DNA of 64,000 bases from Luedemannella flava (GTDB lineage: Bacteria; Actinomycetota; Actinomycetes; Mycobacteriales; Micromonosporaceae), in assembly GCF_039528515.1 (NCBI RefSeq), contig NZ_BAAALT010000111.1, positions 16,521 through 80,520 on the forward strand, written 5' to 3'. The position numbers were made by a program, and so were the translations under genes. Under the pieces are notes generated by a model, which saw only the letters and a program-made list of their open reading frames with translations, had not been told where the DNA came from and searched no databases. Positions 42,093 through 51,039 of this stretch are shown here, one piece after another. Every line of letters begins with the position of its first letter. Within the stretch, counting starts at the first letter, position 1.

Positions 42093-43493
42093 GGACGGGG
42101 GGACGGTCCTGGCCGCCGCGGCGGCCTCGTCCGCCGCCGTGGCCGCGTCGGCGGCCGCCTCACGGGCGCCACGGGCGGGCCCGTCCGGCGGCGGGCCGGA
42201 GGGGTCCGGCGGGTCCGGCGGCGCCTCCCCCGGACTCCGCCCGCGGTGGGCGACCAGGACCCGCACGGCCGTGTTGAGGACCGCGACCAGCGGCACCGCG
42301 ACCAGCGCGCCGATGATGCCGGCGAGCACGCCGCCCATGGCGATCGCGAGGATGACCGCGAGCGGGTGGATCGAGACGGCCCGGCCCATGATGAGCGGCT
42401 GCAGGACGTGACCCTCGATCTGCTGCACGAGGATGACCGAGGCGAGCACCAGCAGCGCGGTGACCGGGCCGTTGGTGACCAGGGCGACGAGGCTCGCCAC
42501 CGCGCCCGAGATCGTGGCACCGATGACCGGGATGAACGAGCCGAGGAACACCAGCGCGGCCAGCGGAAGGGCGAACTCCACCCGCAGGATCAGCAGGGCG
42601 GCCCCGATGCCGACCGCGTCGATGAACGCGACCAGGACGGTCGCGCGCACGTACGACTCCAGCGTGCGCCACGACTCGTCGGCCGCGTGGGCCATCGGCT
42701 CACGGGCGCGGGTCGGCAGGAGTCCGATGAGGAAGCTGGAGATGCCGCGGCCGTCGCGCATGAAGAAGAACGTCGAGAACAGCACCAGGAAGATGCCGGT
42801 GAGCACGTGGATCAGCGTGGTGGCGGTGGCCAGCGCGCCGCTGGTCAGCACGTCCTTGTTGCTGTTGAGCCACTTCTGCACCTCGTCGAAGAAGCTGTTG
42901 ATCTGGTTGTCGGTCAGGTGCAGGAATCCGGTCCGCAACCAGGTCTGGATGCGGTTGATGGCCGTCGCGGTCTTGTCCGCCAGCGTCGGGAAGCCGTTGA
43001 TGAACTGGGTGATGACCAGCGTGAGCACGCCGGCGACGGCCGCGATGCCGGTGACGAGCGCGATGGTCGTGGCCAGCGACTTCGGCACGCCGACCCGGCG
43101 CAACCAACCGACCATCGGCGAGAGCAGGGCCGACAGCAGCAGCGAGATGGCCAGCGGCACCACCACGAGCTGCAGCCGCATGATCAGAAAGAGTAGGACC
43201 GCCATGGCCAGCACGAGCACCAGGAAGCGCCAGGCCCACCCGGCGGCGATGCGCAGGCCGTGGGGCACCTCGCTGTCGTCGCGACCGACCAGGGCGATCG
43301 TCGTCTGGCCGCGCTCCTCCGCGCGGGCCTGGGCGAGCGCCGCCTCGCCGCGCGCGAGCACCGCCAGGTCCGCGGCCTCCCCGGCACGCGCGCTGGCCAC
43401 CGTCTCGGCCCGGCGGGCCTCCATCGCCTGCCGTACGCTGGCCCGCCACTGCGCGAATCGGCCCACCCGCCACCTCCTGCGTTGTCCGGACAC
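42072..43493 (-). CDS. AI-2E family transporter (TqsA/PerM-like)
   Basis: The 473-residue protein has a charged, helical N-terminal 80 residues, then about eight transmembrane helices with the family blocks FFMRDGRG near 265 and FIPVIGATISG near 335. The C-terminus is a disordered Pro/Ala/Gly-rich tail. The family (UPF0118) contains autoinducer exporters and Na+/H+ antiporters, so a specific substrate cannot be given. GTG 43493 is the likely start. The N-terminal coiled region is longer than in most relatives. Confidence 0.86.
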   Translation of the reverse strand: MSGQRRRWRVGRFAQWRASVRQAMEARRAETVASARAGEAADLAVLARGEAALAQARAEERGQTTIALVGRDDSEVPHGLRIAAGWAWRFLVLVLAMAVLLFLIMRLQLVVVPLAISLLLSALLSPMVGWLRRVGVPKSLATTIALVTGIAAVAGVLTLVITQFINGFPTLADKTATAINRIQTWLRTGFLHLTDNQINSFFDEVQKWLNSNKDVLTSGALATATTLIHVLTGIFLVLFSTFFFMRDGRGISSFLIGLLPTRAREPMAHAADESWRTLESYVRATVLVAFIDAVGIGAALLILRVEFALPLAALVFLGSFIPVIGATISGAVASLVALVTNGPVTALLVLASVILVQQIEGHVLQPLIMGRAVSIHPLAVILAIAMGGVLAGIIGALVAVPLVAVLNTAVRVLVAHRGRSPGEAPPDPPDPSGPPPDGPARGAREAAADAATAADEAAAAARTVPPSSALGGA

Positions 43494-43583
43494 CGCCCGT
43501 ATACGGTAGCGGCGTCGCGCTCGTCCGACGCGTTAGCGCCACCCCACGCGGCCCTGTCTTGCCCTCGGGGTAGCTTGACAAAC

Positions 43584-43919
43584 GTGACCGACACGGATCT
43601 CGACACCGGCCTGCCGATCAGGCTCCTGCACGACCGCGTCCTGGTGCGCCAGGACGGCAGCGAGGGCGAACGCCGGTCGACGGCGGGCATCGTGATCCCG
43701 GCGACCGCCTCGGTGGGGCGCCGACTGTCCTGGGCGACGGCCGTCGGCGTCGGCCCGCACGTGCGGACGATCGTGACCGGCGACCGCGTCCTGTTCGACC
43801 CCGAGGACCGCGCCGAGGTGGAACTGCAGGGCAGGGACTTCATCCTGCTGCGCGAGCGCGACGTGCACGCCGTCGCGGCCCGCCGCGTCGAACAGGACGG
43901 GACCGGCCTCTACCTCTGA
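43584..43919 (+). CDS. GroES-like (Cpn10 family) protein
   Basis: The 111-residue protein has the Cpn10 fold marks: LLHDRVLVRQDGSEGERRSTAGIVIPATAS near residues 14-41 (mobile-loop region) and GDRVLFDPEDRAEVELQGRDFILLRERDV. It differs from true GroES in the loop, and no groEL is nearby, so it is probably a GroES paralogue common in actinobacteria. TAGCTT (43571-43576) ends 7 nt before GTG 43584. Its end overlaps the prsW-like gene by 10 bp. Confidence 0.85.
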   Translation: MTDTDLDTGLPIRLLHDRVLVRQDGSEGERRSTAGIVIPATASVGRRLSWATAVGVGPHVRTIVTGDRVLFDPEDRAEVELQGRDFILLRERDVHAVAARRVEQDGTGLYL

Positions 43920-45271
43920 GCGAGGAAGGGCACTGGCACCACGGGCAGCGGCGGCGCCTCGACTGGGCGCGGCACCCCGTCCGGGAAGACCACGTGGTAG
44001 CGGTGCCCGTCCCAACGGGCCGGCGGCGTCATCGGGTCGCGCCGCGTGAAGACCTGCCGGTACGCCTCGATCGCGGCGAGCAGCGCGCGTTCCTCGGCGA
44101 CCGCCTCGGCCACCTGGTGCGGTCGGTTGTCCAGCCCCCGGTCGAGCCCGTCGCGCAGCAGCGCCAACCGGGTGGCGGCGAACTGGTATCCCCGCATCGC
44201 GGTGGCGCCCGCGTCGCCGGACACGCGGCGGGCCCAGGCCCGCGCTGACAGCCGCCGGCCCAGCGTGCCGAGCGCGGTCACCTCGGGCGGCGAGAACCAC
44301 CCGGCGGCCGCGTACGCGGGCAGCACCCGCTCGGTGAGCCGGCCCTCCCAGGACCGGACCCAGATCACCACCCCGGTCACCGTCAGGAAGATCGGCACGA
44401 ACACCGAGAAGTACCCGTAGAGGGTGAAGTAGAGGCTGACGTCCTGGCCGAGCGTGGCCATGAGGTTCCAGGTGGCGTGCAGGGACATGGCCAGCAGCAG
44501 CCCCAGCAGCGGCGCCAGCACGCGCACCCGGCGGTCGGCGGACCGGGCGGCGATGCCCAGCCCGATGCCGGTCATCGAGGTGAACAGCGGGTGCCCGAAG
44601 CCGCTGAGCAGTACGCGGCCGATGAACATGGCCTCCACGGCGAGCGCCCCGCCGGCGAAGCCGCTCTGCTCGGCGCCCGGCGCGTAGCCGTAACCGCCCA
44701 GGTAGAGGATGTTCTCCACCATCGCGAACCCGGTCGCCGACAGGCCACAGAAGACGATCCCGTCGGTGACCCCGGAGAACCGCCGCCGCGCGAGGAGGAA
44801 GATGCCGATCGGGAACGCGGCCTTCATCGTCTCCTCGATGACGGGCGCGACCACGACACCGACGACGATGTCGGAGATGCCCCACCGCTCGAACAGCCAC
44901 CCGGCCGTCGTGTTGACCACGAGCGCGACCCCGGTCGCGACGAACGCCCCCCACAGGAAGCAGAACAGCAGCAGCCGCACCGGTTCCGGGTCGTAGCGGT
45001 CCAGCCAGAGAAAACAACTCACGAGTACGGGCACCGGCAGCACCGCCGCCCCGACGCCGACCGCCAGCGCGACCGGCCCGATCCGGTTGCCCACGTAGCC
45101 GAGCAGCACGACGCCGCTGATCGCGATGACCGCGATGAGCAGGCCCAGCAGCAACCCGCGCCACCGGCCGGTCCGACGCACGGGCGGCGCCGCCGCGCCG
45201 AGGGCTGCCTGGTCCGCGGCGAGACCGGGCGGCGGCCCGGCGGTCAGGGCGGGCTCCGGCGGCAGCGACAT
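43910..45271 (-). CDS. PrsW family intramembrane metalloprotease
   Basis: The 453-residue protein has eight or nine transmembrane helices with the PrsW metal motifs: EETMK (about 146), FAMVEN (about 183), GHPLFTSMTG (about 227) and SLHATWN. In Bacillus, PrsW cuts the anti-sigma factor RsiW; the target here is not evident. The C-terminal 130 residues are cytoplasmic and unusual, Arg/Ala-rich. TAGGCT (45279-45284) ends 7 nt before ATG 45271. The FUSC gene ends inside that promoter. Confidence 0.9.
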   Translation of the reverse strand: MSLPPEPALTAGPPPGLAADQAALGAAAPPVRRTGRWRGLLLGLLIAVIAISGVVLLGYVGNRIGPVALAVGVGAAVLPVPVLVSCFLWLDRYDPEPVRLLLFCFLWGAFVATGVALVVNTTAGWLFERWGISDIVVGVVVAPVIEETMKAAFPIGIFLLARRRFSGVTDGIVFCGLSATGFAMVENILYLGGYGYAPGAEQSGFAGGALAVEAMFIGRVLLSGFGHPLFTSMTGIGLGIAARSADRRVRVLAPLLGLLLAMSLHATWNLMATLGQDVSLYFTLYGYFSVFVPIFLTVTGVVIWVRSWEGRLTERVLPAYAAAGWFSPPEVTALGTLGRRLSARAWARRVSGDAGATAMRGYQFAATRLALLRDGLDRGLDNRPHQVAEAVAEERALLAAIEAYRQVFTRRDPMTPPARWDGHRYHVVFPDGVPRPVEAPPLPVVPVPFLAQR

Positions 45272-45281
45272 GCCCGCCAGC

Positions 45282-46418
45282 CTAACTGGGCACGGGACGC
45301 CGGGGCAGGCGTGTGACCGGGGCCGCCCGGCGGATCAGTCCGTCGGCTTCCTTGTAGCCGACGCCGGCCGCCTGCAGCAGGTCGGTGGACGCGTTGCGGA
45401 CGGTCGCCACGACCGCGTTCCCGGACAGGTCCAGCACCTGGACGTACGCCTCGCCGGCGTGCCGGACCGCGGTCAGGGCCCGTTCGCGGGTCTCCAGCGG
45501 CTCGACGCCGGCGGCCAGGTCCCGGCGCAGCGCGGTGACCCCCTCGGCGAGTTCGCGCACGGCCCCGACCAGCTCCGGCGGGGCGTACTCCCCGTCCTCG
45601 ATGAGGTAGGCGACCCGGCGGGCCATGACCCGGGCGTTGCGCCACACCCGGTCGATGTGCACGGCCGCGTCGACGTACTGGCTGAGTTCGCCGCGCGAGC
45701 GCCACCGCACCGGGGCCAGCGTGACCGTCTCGCGGCCCACCGGCAGGATGTCGCGGAACTGCGCCTGCGTGGCCTCGCCGGCGCGCAGGTCGTCGAGCGC
45801 GTCCAGCGCCCAGGCCGACTGGCGCTGGCCGAGCGCCTCGTGCACGCGCATGAGGGCCCCGCTCAGCGTGCGCAGCGCCGGGTCGGCGGCCCGGGCGACG
45901 GCGCGCAGCGGGTTCAGCGGCAACAGGATGGTCACCACGGCGAGGCCCGCCAGGCCGCCGATGAGGGCGTCGAAGAACCGCGAGAAGTAGATTCCGGTCG
46001 ACGGCGGGGCCAGCGTGGCGACCAGGACGGCCGACGACGCGGCCTGGCTGATCATCAGGGCGCCGCCGCCCAGGAAGACCACCGCGATGATCGCGAGGAT
46101 CACGACGACGGCGATCTGGATCGGGCCCACCCCGATGAACAGGATCAGTACGTCGCCGAGGGCGATACCGACGGCCACCCCGAGGACCAGCTCCAGAGCC
46201 CGGCGGACCCGCTGGCCGACCAGCGTGCCGATGACGATGAGCGAGGAGATCGGCGCGAAGAACGGGCGGTAGTGGTGCAGCACGTCGGCCGCGAACCACC
46301 AGGCGAGGCCGGCGGCCAGTCCGCCCTGCACGGCGACGAGCAGGTTGGCCCGCGCCCGGCAGCGCCGGTCGTGGAACGTACGTCGGGACGTCTCGGCGAG
46401 CTGCGCGAGATCGGGCAT
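45282..46418 (-). CDS. FUSC family (aromatic acid exporter-like) membrane protein
   Basis: The 378-residue protein has about six N-terminal helices (residues 20-150) in two groups, then a long helical cytoplasmic part rich in Arg and Ala. This matches the FUSC/ArAE family of aromatic-acid or fusaric-acid exporters. ATG 46418 (MPDLAQLAE) is preferred. A TAGCGT hexamer ends 5 nt upstream, close to the local leaderless layout. The substrate is unknown. Confidence 0.8.
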   Translation of the reverse strand: MPDLAQLAETSRRTFHDRRCRARANLLVAVQGGLAAGLAWWFAADVLHHYRPFFAPISSLIVIGTLVGQRVRRALELVLGVAVGIALGDVLILFIGVGPIQIAVVVILAIIAVVFLGGGALMISQAASSAVLVATLAPPSTGIYFSRFFDALIGGLAGLAVVTILLPLNPLRAVARAADPALRTLSGALMRVHEALGQRQSAWALDALDDLRAGEATQAQFRDILPVGRETVTLAPVRWRSRGELSQYVDAAVHIDRVWRNARVMARRVAYLIEDGEYAPPELVGAVRELAEGVTALRRDLAAGVEPLETRERALTAVRHAGEAYVQVLDLSGNAVVATVRNASTDLLQAAGVGYKEADGLIRRAAPVTRLPRRPVPS

Positions 46419-46488
46419 GGCCCACGCTAACCACGTCCGGCCGGCCCGCTCGCCCGATTCGGCCCGATTGCCACCGGCCCGCTCCGCG

Positions 46489-47367
46489 TTACGCGGCCAG
46501 CAGGTCACCGTCCGCCGCGACCCGGGCCAGCACCTCGTCCGGGCCCAGCGGCGCGAGCCGGCCCGACTCCACCTCGGCCCAGCTCAGCGGCGCGGAGACG
46601 GTGGGGACGTCCCCGGCGCGCAGCGAGTACGCCGCGACGGTCGTCTTCGCGGCCGCGTTCTGGCTCCAGTCGAAGAAGACCTTTCCGGCGCGCAGGTTCC
46701 TGGCCATCCTCGAGACGACCAGCTCCGGCAGGGCGCGTTCGAGGTCCTCCGCGACAGTTTTCGCGTACTCGCTGATCTGGTCGGACGTGTCGCGGCCCGG
46801 CAGCCGGCAGACCAGCTGCATGCCCTTGCGGCCGGAGGTCTTCGGCGCCGCCGCCAGGCCGTCGAGCGCGAAGCGCTCGCGGGCGGCGACGGCGACCAGC
46901 GCACACTCGGCGAGCCCCACGCCCGGGCCGGGGTCGAGGTCGGCGACCAGCAGGTCGGGCGCGGCCGGCTTGCCGGCCCTCGACACCCGCCACTGCGGCG
47001 TGTGCAGCTCGATGGCCGCGAGGTTGGCCAGCCAGACGAGCGTGGCCACGTCCTCGACCACGACGTAGTCGATCGTCTCCCGCAGCCGGGTCGAGCCGGG
47101 CACGGGCAGCGTCACCGTGCGGACCCAGTCGGGCGTGCCGGCCGGCGCGTTCTTCTCGAAGAAGCCCTGCTCGGCGACGCCGTTCGGGTGACGGATGCGG
47201 GTGAGCGGCCGGCCGCGCAGGTACCGCAGGAGCACCGGGGCCACCCGCACGTAGTAGTCGATCATCTCGCCCTTGGTCCAACCGGTCCGCGGGTAGAGGA
47301 CCTTGTCGAGGTTCGACAGCTCCAGCTCCCGGCCGTCCACGTGGACGAGCACGCGCTCACCCGGCAT
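46489..47367 (-). CDS. LigD polymerase-domain protein (NHEJ primase-polymerase)
   Basis: The 292-residue archaeo-eukaryotic primase-type polymerase corresponds to the PolDom of mycobacterial LigD. It shows GWTKGEMIDYY, the metal-binding LVADLDPGPG (about residue 140-149), SGRKGMQLVC and the late NLRAGKVFFDWSQN. It fills gaps and adds ribonucleotides at broken ends, working with Ku and ligase. ATG 47367 overlaps the ligase gene end by 11 bp, so both are one operon. The phosphoesterase module of full LigD is absent. Confidence 0.94.
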   Translation of the reverse strand: MPGERVLVHVDGRELELSNLDKVLYPRTGWTKGEMIDYYVRVAPVLLRYLRGRPLTRIRHPNGVAEQGFFEKNAPAGTPDWVRTVTLPVPGSTRLRETIDYVVVEDVATLVWLANLAAIELHTPQWRVSRAGKPAAPDLLVADLDPGPGVGLAECALVAVAARERFALDGLAAAPKTSGRKGMQLVCRLPGRDTSDQISEYAKTVAEDLERALPELVVSRMARNLRAGKVFFDWSQNAAAKTTVAAYSLRAGDVPTVSAPLSWAEVESGRLAPLGPDEVLARVAADGDLLAA

Positions 47368-48322
47368 CGACGTCCCCCGTCCCGGCCGGCGCCTTGTCGG
47401 AGCGGATGCGGACGAACCTCGGGAAGCGCAGCCGGCGGTCGGGGGTGAGCTGCCCGTAGCGCACCTCGACGACCAGCTCCGGACGGACGAACGTGGCGCC
47501 CTTGGCGTCCTCGCGGGGCAGCGCGACGGCGAACGGCGACGCGTCGGCCACCAGCGGCGCGAGCCGCTCGGATAGAGTTTTCTGGGCCGCTCCGGAAATA
47601 CCGCCGCCGACCCGGCCCCGGTAGTCGAGCCGGCCGTCCGGGCGGGCCACACCGACCAGCAGCGCGCCCAGCGGCCGCACGCCGGGCCGCCAGCCGCCGA
47701 CCACGACATCCGTGGTGTGCTCGCGCTTGACCTTGATCCAGTCCGGGGAGCGCAGACCGGGGCGGTAGGTCGAGGTGAGCCGCTTCGCGACGACGCCCTC
47801 CAGCCCCAGGTCGCCGACGGCCTCCCAGGTCGCCGGGCCGTCGTCGAACCAGGGCGGGACGAGCCAGCGGTCGTACCCGTCCAGCGGCAGCGAGTCGAGC
47901 AGGTCGCGGCGGCGGGCGTAGCTGGCGCCCGTGAGGTCGGCGCCGTCCCAGCGGAGCGCGTCGAAGATCATGTAGGTGACCGGGAGGGCGGCGGCCAGCG
48001 CGGCCGCCTTCGACGTGTCCCGTACGTGCATCCGCTCGGCCAGGGCCGTGAAGCTGGGTCGGCCGTCGGCGCCGAGGGCGACGATCTCGCCGTCGAGCAG
48101 GGCGTCGCCGGTGCCCGCCTCGGCCACGACGGCGCCGAGGCCGCGCAGCTCCGGGTAGGCCGCGGTGATCTCCGTGCCGGAGCGGGCGTAGAGCGTCACG
48201 CGCCCGTCGACGCACCGGGCGAGCGCCCGCACCCCGTCCCACTTGAACTCGAACGCCCAGCCGGAACCTGTCGGCAGCGGACCCGCCGTGGCGAGCATGG
48301 GCGCCGGCACCGGTCCGGCCAT
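47357..48322 (-). CDS. ATP-dependent DNA ligase (LigC/LigD-type)
   Basis: The 321-residue stand-alone ligase has an adenylation motif FEFKWDGVRAL (Lys near residue 28), DGEIVAL, EGVVAKR and VKVKREHTTD-type motif V, then the OB domain with RGRVGGG. It seals ends in non-homologous end joining. ATG 48322 is chosen: TACGCT (48329-48334) ends 6 nt upstream. A perfect 10-bp palindrome (48335-48344) lies directly upstream of that hexamer. The polymerase gene follows with an 11-bp overlap, and ku is divergent. Confidence 0.94.
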   Translation of the reverse strand: MAGPVPAPMLATAGPLPTGSGWAFEFKWDGVRALARCVDGRVTLYARSGTEITAAYPELRGLGAVVAEAGTGDALLDGEIVALGADGRPSFTALAERMHVRDTSKAAALAAALPVTYMIFDALRWDGADLTGASYARRRDLLDSLPLDGYDRWLVPPWFDDGPATWEAVGDLGLEGVVAKRLTSTYRPGLRSPDWIKVKREHTTDVVVGGWRPGVRPLGALLVGVARPDGRLDYRGRVGGGISGAAQKTLSERLAPLVADASPFAVALPREDAKGATFVRPELVVEVRYGQLTPDRRLRFPRFVRIRSDKAPAGTGDVDAG

Positions 48323-48334
48323 CCCACCAGCGTA

Positions 48335-48344
48335 AATGATCATT
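48335..48344. promoter_or_regulatory. 10-bp palindrome in the ligase/ku divergent region
   Basis: AATGATCATT directly adjoins the upstream edge of the ligase -10 hexamer. A dimeric repressor could bind here. It is only weakly like Fur/Zur boxes, and no such link is known. Confidence 0.4.
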
Positions 48345-48441
48345 ATCGAACGGGTAGGAACCCTTGTCCTGGGTACTTGACGTGGGATGCTGGTAACTCG
48401 AGCCGGCAGCTCGCCGTGGTACGCGGTGGGGAGGGGGCACA

Positions 48442-49470
48442 ATGCGGGCCATCTGGAAGGGTGCGGTCTCGTTCGGCCTGGTGTCGATCGCCGTGCGCCT
48501 GTACTCGGCGACCGAGGAGAAGGACATCCGCTTCCACCAGGTGCACCGCTCCGATGGCGGCCGTATCCGGTACAAGCGGGTCTGCGAGGCCGACGGCGAG
48601 GAGGTCGCCTACGACGAGATCGCCAAGGGGTACGACCTGGGCGGCGGCGAGATGGTCGTGCTCACCGACGACGACTTCAAGGACCTGCCGCTGAGCACGA
48701 GCCGCGCGATCGACGTGCTGGAGTTCGTGCCGTCCGACCAGATCGACCCCATGCTCTACGCCAAGGCGTACTACCTGGAGCCCGACAAGGTCGCCACGAA
48801 GCCGTACGTGCTGCTGCGCGAGGCGCTCGCCGAGGCCGACCGGGTGGCCATCGTCAAGGTGGCCCTGCGCCAGCGCGAACAGCTCGCCACCCTGCGCGTG
48901 CGCGACGACGTCCTGGTGCTCAACACGATGCTCTGGCCGGACGAGGTGCGCACGCCGGAGTTCGGGTTCCTCGACGAGGGCATCAAGGTGCGCCCGCAGG
49001 AGCTCGCCATGGCCACGTCGCTCATCGACTCGATGACCGCCGACTTCAGCCCCGACGACTACTCCGACGACTACCGCGAGGCCCTGCAGCAGGTCATCGA
49101 GGCCAAGGTGAGCGGCAAGGAGATCGTCGCCCCGGCGGCCACCGAGGAGGCGCCGAGCGGCGCCATCGACCTCATGGCGGCCCTGCGCGCCTCGGTCGAC
49201 CGCGCCCGCGCCGCCCGCTCCGGCGAGGCGCCCGAGCACGAGCCGGTCGAGCCGACCCCGATCTCGTCCGCCCGCTCCGCGAAGGCGACGACGCCGGCCA
49301 GGAAGGCCGCGAAGGCCGCGCCGGAGAAGAAGTCCCCGGCGAAGAAGGCAACCACCGCCGCGGCGAAGAAGACCACGGCGAAGAAGGCCACGACCGCGAA
49401 GAAGACGACGACGGCCGAGAAGAAGACCGCCGCCAAGAAGGCGCCGGCGAAGGCCCGCCGCACCGCGTGA
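48442..49470 (+). CDS. ku: Non-homologous end joining protein Ku
   Basis: The 342-residue Ku homodimer has the bacterial core (MRAIWKGAVSFGLVSIAVRLYSAT, residues 1-23; ATSLIDSMT near 190) up to about residue 250. It is followed by a tail of 70 residues made of Lys/Ala/Thr repeats (AKKATTAKK) like histone H1. Such tails bind DNA and are found in some actinobacterial Ku. Ku threads onto DNA ends and recruits ligase and polymerase. The start ATG has a GGGGAGGGG site upstream. Its stop abuts the SnoaL-like gene stop. Confidence 0.95.
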   Translation: MRAIWKGAVSFGLVSIAVRLYSATEEKDIRFHQVHRSDGGRIRYKRVCEADGEEVAYDEIAKGYDLGGGEMVVLTDDDFKDLPLSTSRAIDVLEFVPSDQIDPMLYAKAYYLEPDKVATKPYVLLREALAEADRVAIVKVALRQREQLATLRVRDDVLVLNTMLWPDEVRTPEFGFLDEGIKVRPQELAMATSLIDSMTADFSPDDYSDDYREALQQVIEAKVSGKEIVAPAATEEAPSGAIDLMAALRASVDRARAARSGEAPEHEPVEPTPISSARSAKATTPARKAAKAAPEKKSPAKKATTAAAKKTTAKKATTAKKTTTAEKKTAAKKAPAKARRTA

Positions 49471-49842
49471 CTAGCGCCAGGTCTCGCGGTAGTTGACGAT
49501 GCGGCCCTCGCTCACCATGTAGATCGCCGTGCACTCGGCGGCCACGAAGCCGCCGCCCGCCGCGGGCATCGCGCTGGTGACCCAGGGGCCGACCTGCACG
49601 AGGCTGCCCGTGAAGTGGCAGGCGACCCGGTCGCCGTCCGCGCTGGCGAAGATCACATCGACGCCGTGGAGGTTGCGCTCGTTGAAGGCCGCCCAGAACA
49701 GCCAGGCGCGTTCCTGAAGGGACTCATCGGCCACGGTCTCCCGCAGCGCGGCCTCATCGCCGCCGAACAGCGCGTCAGCAACGTACCGCCGGACGAGCGC
49801 GCACGCCCGGTCGGTGCGTGATCCGCTGGTCACTTCCGTCAT
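49471..49842 (-). CDS. SnoaL-like/NTF2-like protein
   Basis: The 123-residue protein has the NTF2-like alpha+beta barrel pattern of ester cyclases and SnoaL-like proteins. No clear catalytic residues can be assigned. ATG 49842 has GGAGG 5 nt upstream. The role is unknown. Confidence 0.72.
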   Translation of the reverse strand: MTEVTSGSRTDRACALVRRYVADALFGGDEAALRETVADESLQERAWLFWAAFNERNLHGVDVIFASADGDRVACHFTGSLVQVGPWVTSAMPAAGGGFVAAECTAIYMVSEGRIVNYRETWR

Positions 49843-49909
49843 GGCGACCTCCTCAACCAGCCTTCACTCCTTTCATAGCAAACCACCCCACCCTACAGCG
49901 AACATGTCC

Positions 49910-50497
49910 TCAGCGCGCCGAAACAACCACCTGCACGTGACAGTCGGCCAGATGGTCGTCGACCATGCCGGTCGCCTGCATCAACGCGTACGCCGTGGTG
50001 GGGCCGACGAAGCGGAACCCGAGCTTGCGCAGGGCCTTGGCCATCGCCGTCGACTCGGCCGTGGTGGCCGGGACCTCGGCGAACGAGGTAGGGCGGCCGG
50101 CCGGGCGGGGCGGCGGCGCGAACGACCACAGCAGGGTGGCGAGCCCGTCGGGCAGATCGGCGGCCGCGCGCGCGTTGGCGATCGCCGCCTCGATCTTGGA
50201 CCGGTTGCGCACGATGCCGGCGTCGGCGAGCAGCCGGGCGACGTCCGCCTCGCCGTAGGTGGCGACCTTGCCGATGACGAAGCCGTCGAACGCGGCGCGG
50301 AACGCCGGACGCTTGCGCAGGATCGTGATCCACGACAGCCCCGACTGGAACGCCTCGAGGGTCAGCCGCTCGAACAGGGCGTCGTCGGTCCGGACGGGTT
50401 GGCCCCACTCCTCGTCGTGGTAGGAGACGTAGTCGGGCGTGCTGGCGCCCCAGCGGCAGCGGGCGAGGCCGTCATCGCCGATGACAAGGTCGGACAT
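49910..50497 (-). CDS. tag: DNA-3-methyladenine glycosylase I (Tag)
   Basis: The 195-residue enzyme removes 3-methyladenine from DNA in base excision repair. Family motifs: CRWG near 14, YHDEEWG (about 26-32), FERLTLEAFQSGLSWITILRKR (about 42-63) and a C-terminal CHVQ. The Zn-binding Cys and His residues are in place. ATG 50497 has TAGCCT (50504-50509) 6 nt upstream, a leaderless promoter. It sits between NHEJ genes and folP2, not in an obvious repair operon. Confidence 0.94.
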   Translation of the reverse strand: MSDLVIGDDGLARCRWGASTPDYVSYHDEEWGQPVRTDDALFERLTLEAFQSGLSWITILRKRPAFRAAFDGFVIGKVATYGEADVARLLADAGIVRNRSKIEAAIANARAAADLPDGLATLLWSFAPPPRPAGRPTSFAEVPATTAESTAMAKALRKLGFRFVGPTTAYALMQATGMVDDHLADCHVQVVVSAR

Positions 50498-50568
50498 GCT
50501 CCCAGGCTACGACCGCCGTGGGACAGTTCCACGGCTGTCCACAGGGCCCCGGTTGTCCACAGGCCCGG

Positions 50569-51039
50569 TCACGGCAGCGTGCCGGACTCCACCAGCTTCG
50601 CGAACCGGCTCAGCGCGTACCGCAGGCTCGCCTTGGAGCCGGGCCACAGCAGCGGCCGGGCCACCTGGCCGAGCAGCCCGGCCGGCAGGTGGAACCACTC
50701 GTGCATGACCACCTGCGTACGCCCGCCGGCCAGCGGTGTGCAGCGCATGACGCCCGGCCCGCGCAGCACCTTCCCGTAGTGCACGACCCGCACCTCGTAC
50801 GGCGGGTCGAGCACGTCGACGCGCAGCTCGTCGCGGAGCACGGCCGGCCCGATCGCCGTGACCGCCTCGATGTGGCTGCCCACGCCGCCGTCGCCGCCGG
50901 TGAGGCGGACGCTGGTGAACGGCAGCCACTCGCCCTGCCGTTCCCACGTCACGAACGCCGCGAAGACCCGCTCCGCCGGGGCGGCCACGATGATCTGCGC
51001 GGTGACCTCGCCCATGCCGGGCGAGGCGGGATCAGCCAC
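50569..51039 (-). CDS. SRPBCC (START-like) family protein
   Basis: The 156-residue protein has the helix-grip START/polyketide-cyclase pattern, from VAAPAERVFAAFVTWERQGEWLPF to the C-terminal long helix. It probably binds a hydrophobic ligand. GTG 51039 overlaps the DivIVA gene end by 8 bp, so both are co-expressed. No substrate can be assigned. Confidence 0.82.
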   Translation of the reverse strand: MADPASPGMGEVTAQIIVAAPAERVFAAFVTWERQGEWLPFTSVRLTGGDGGVGSHIEAVTAIGPAVLRDELRVDVLDPPYEVRVVHYGKVLRGPGVMRCTPLAGGRTQVVMHEWFHLPAGLLGQVARPLLWPGSKASLRYALSRFAKLVESGTLP

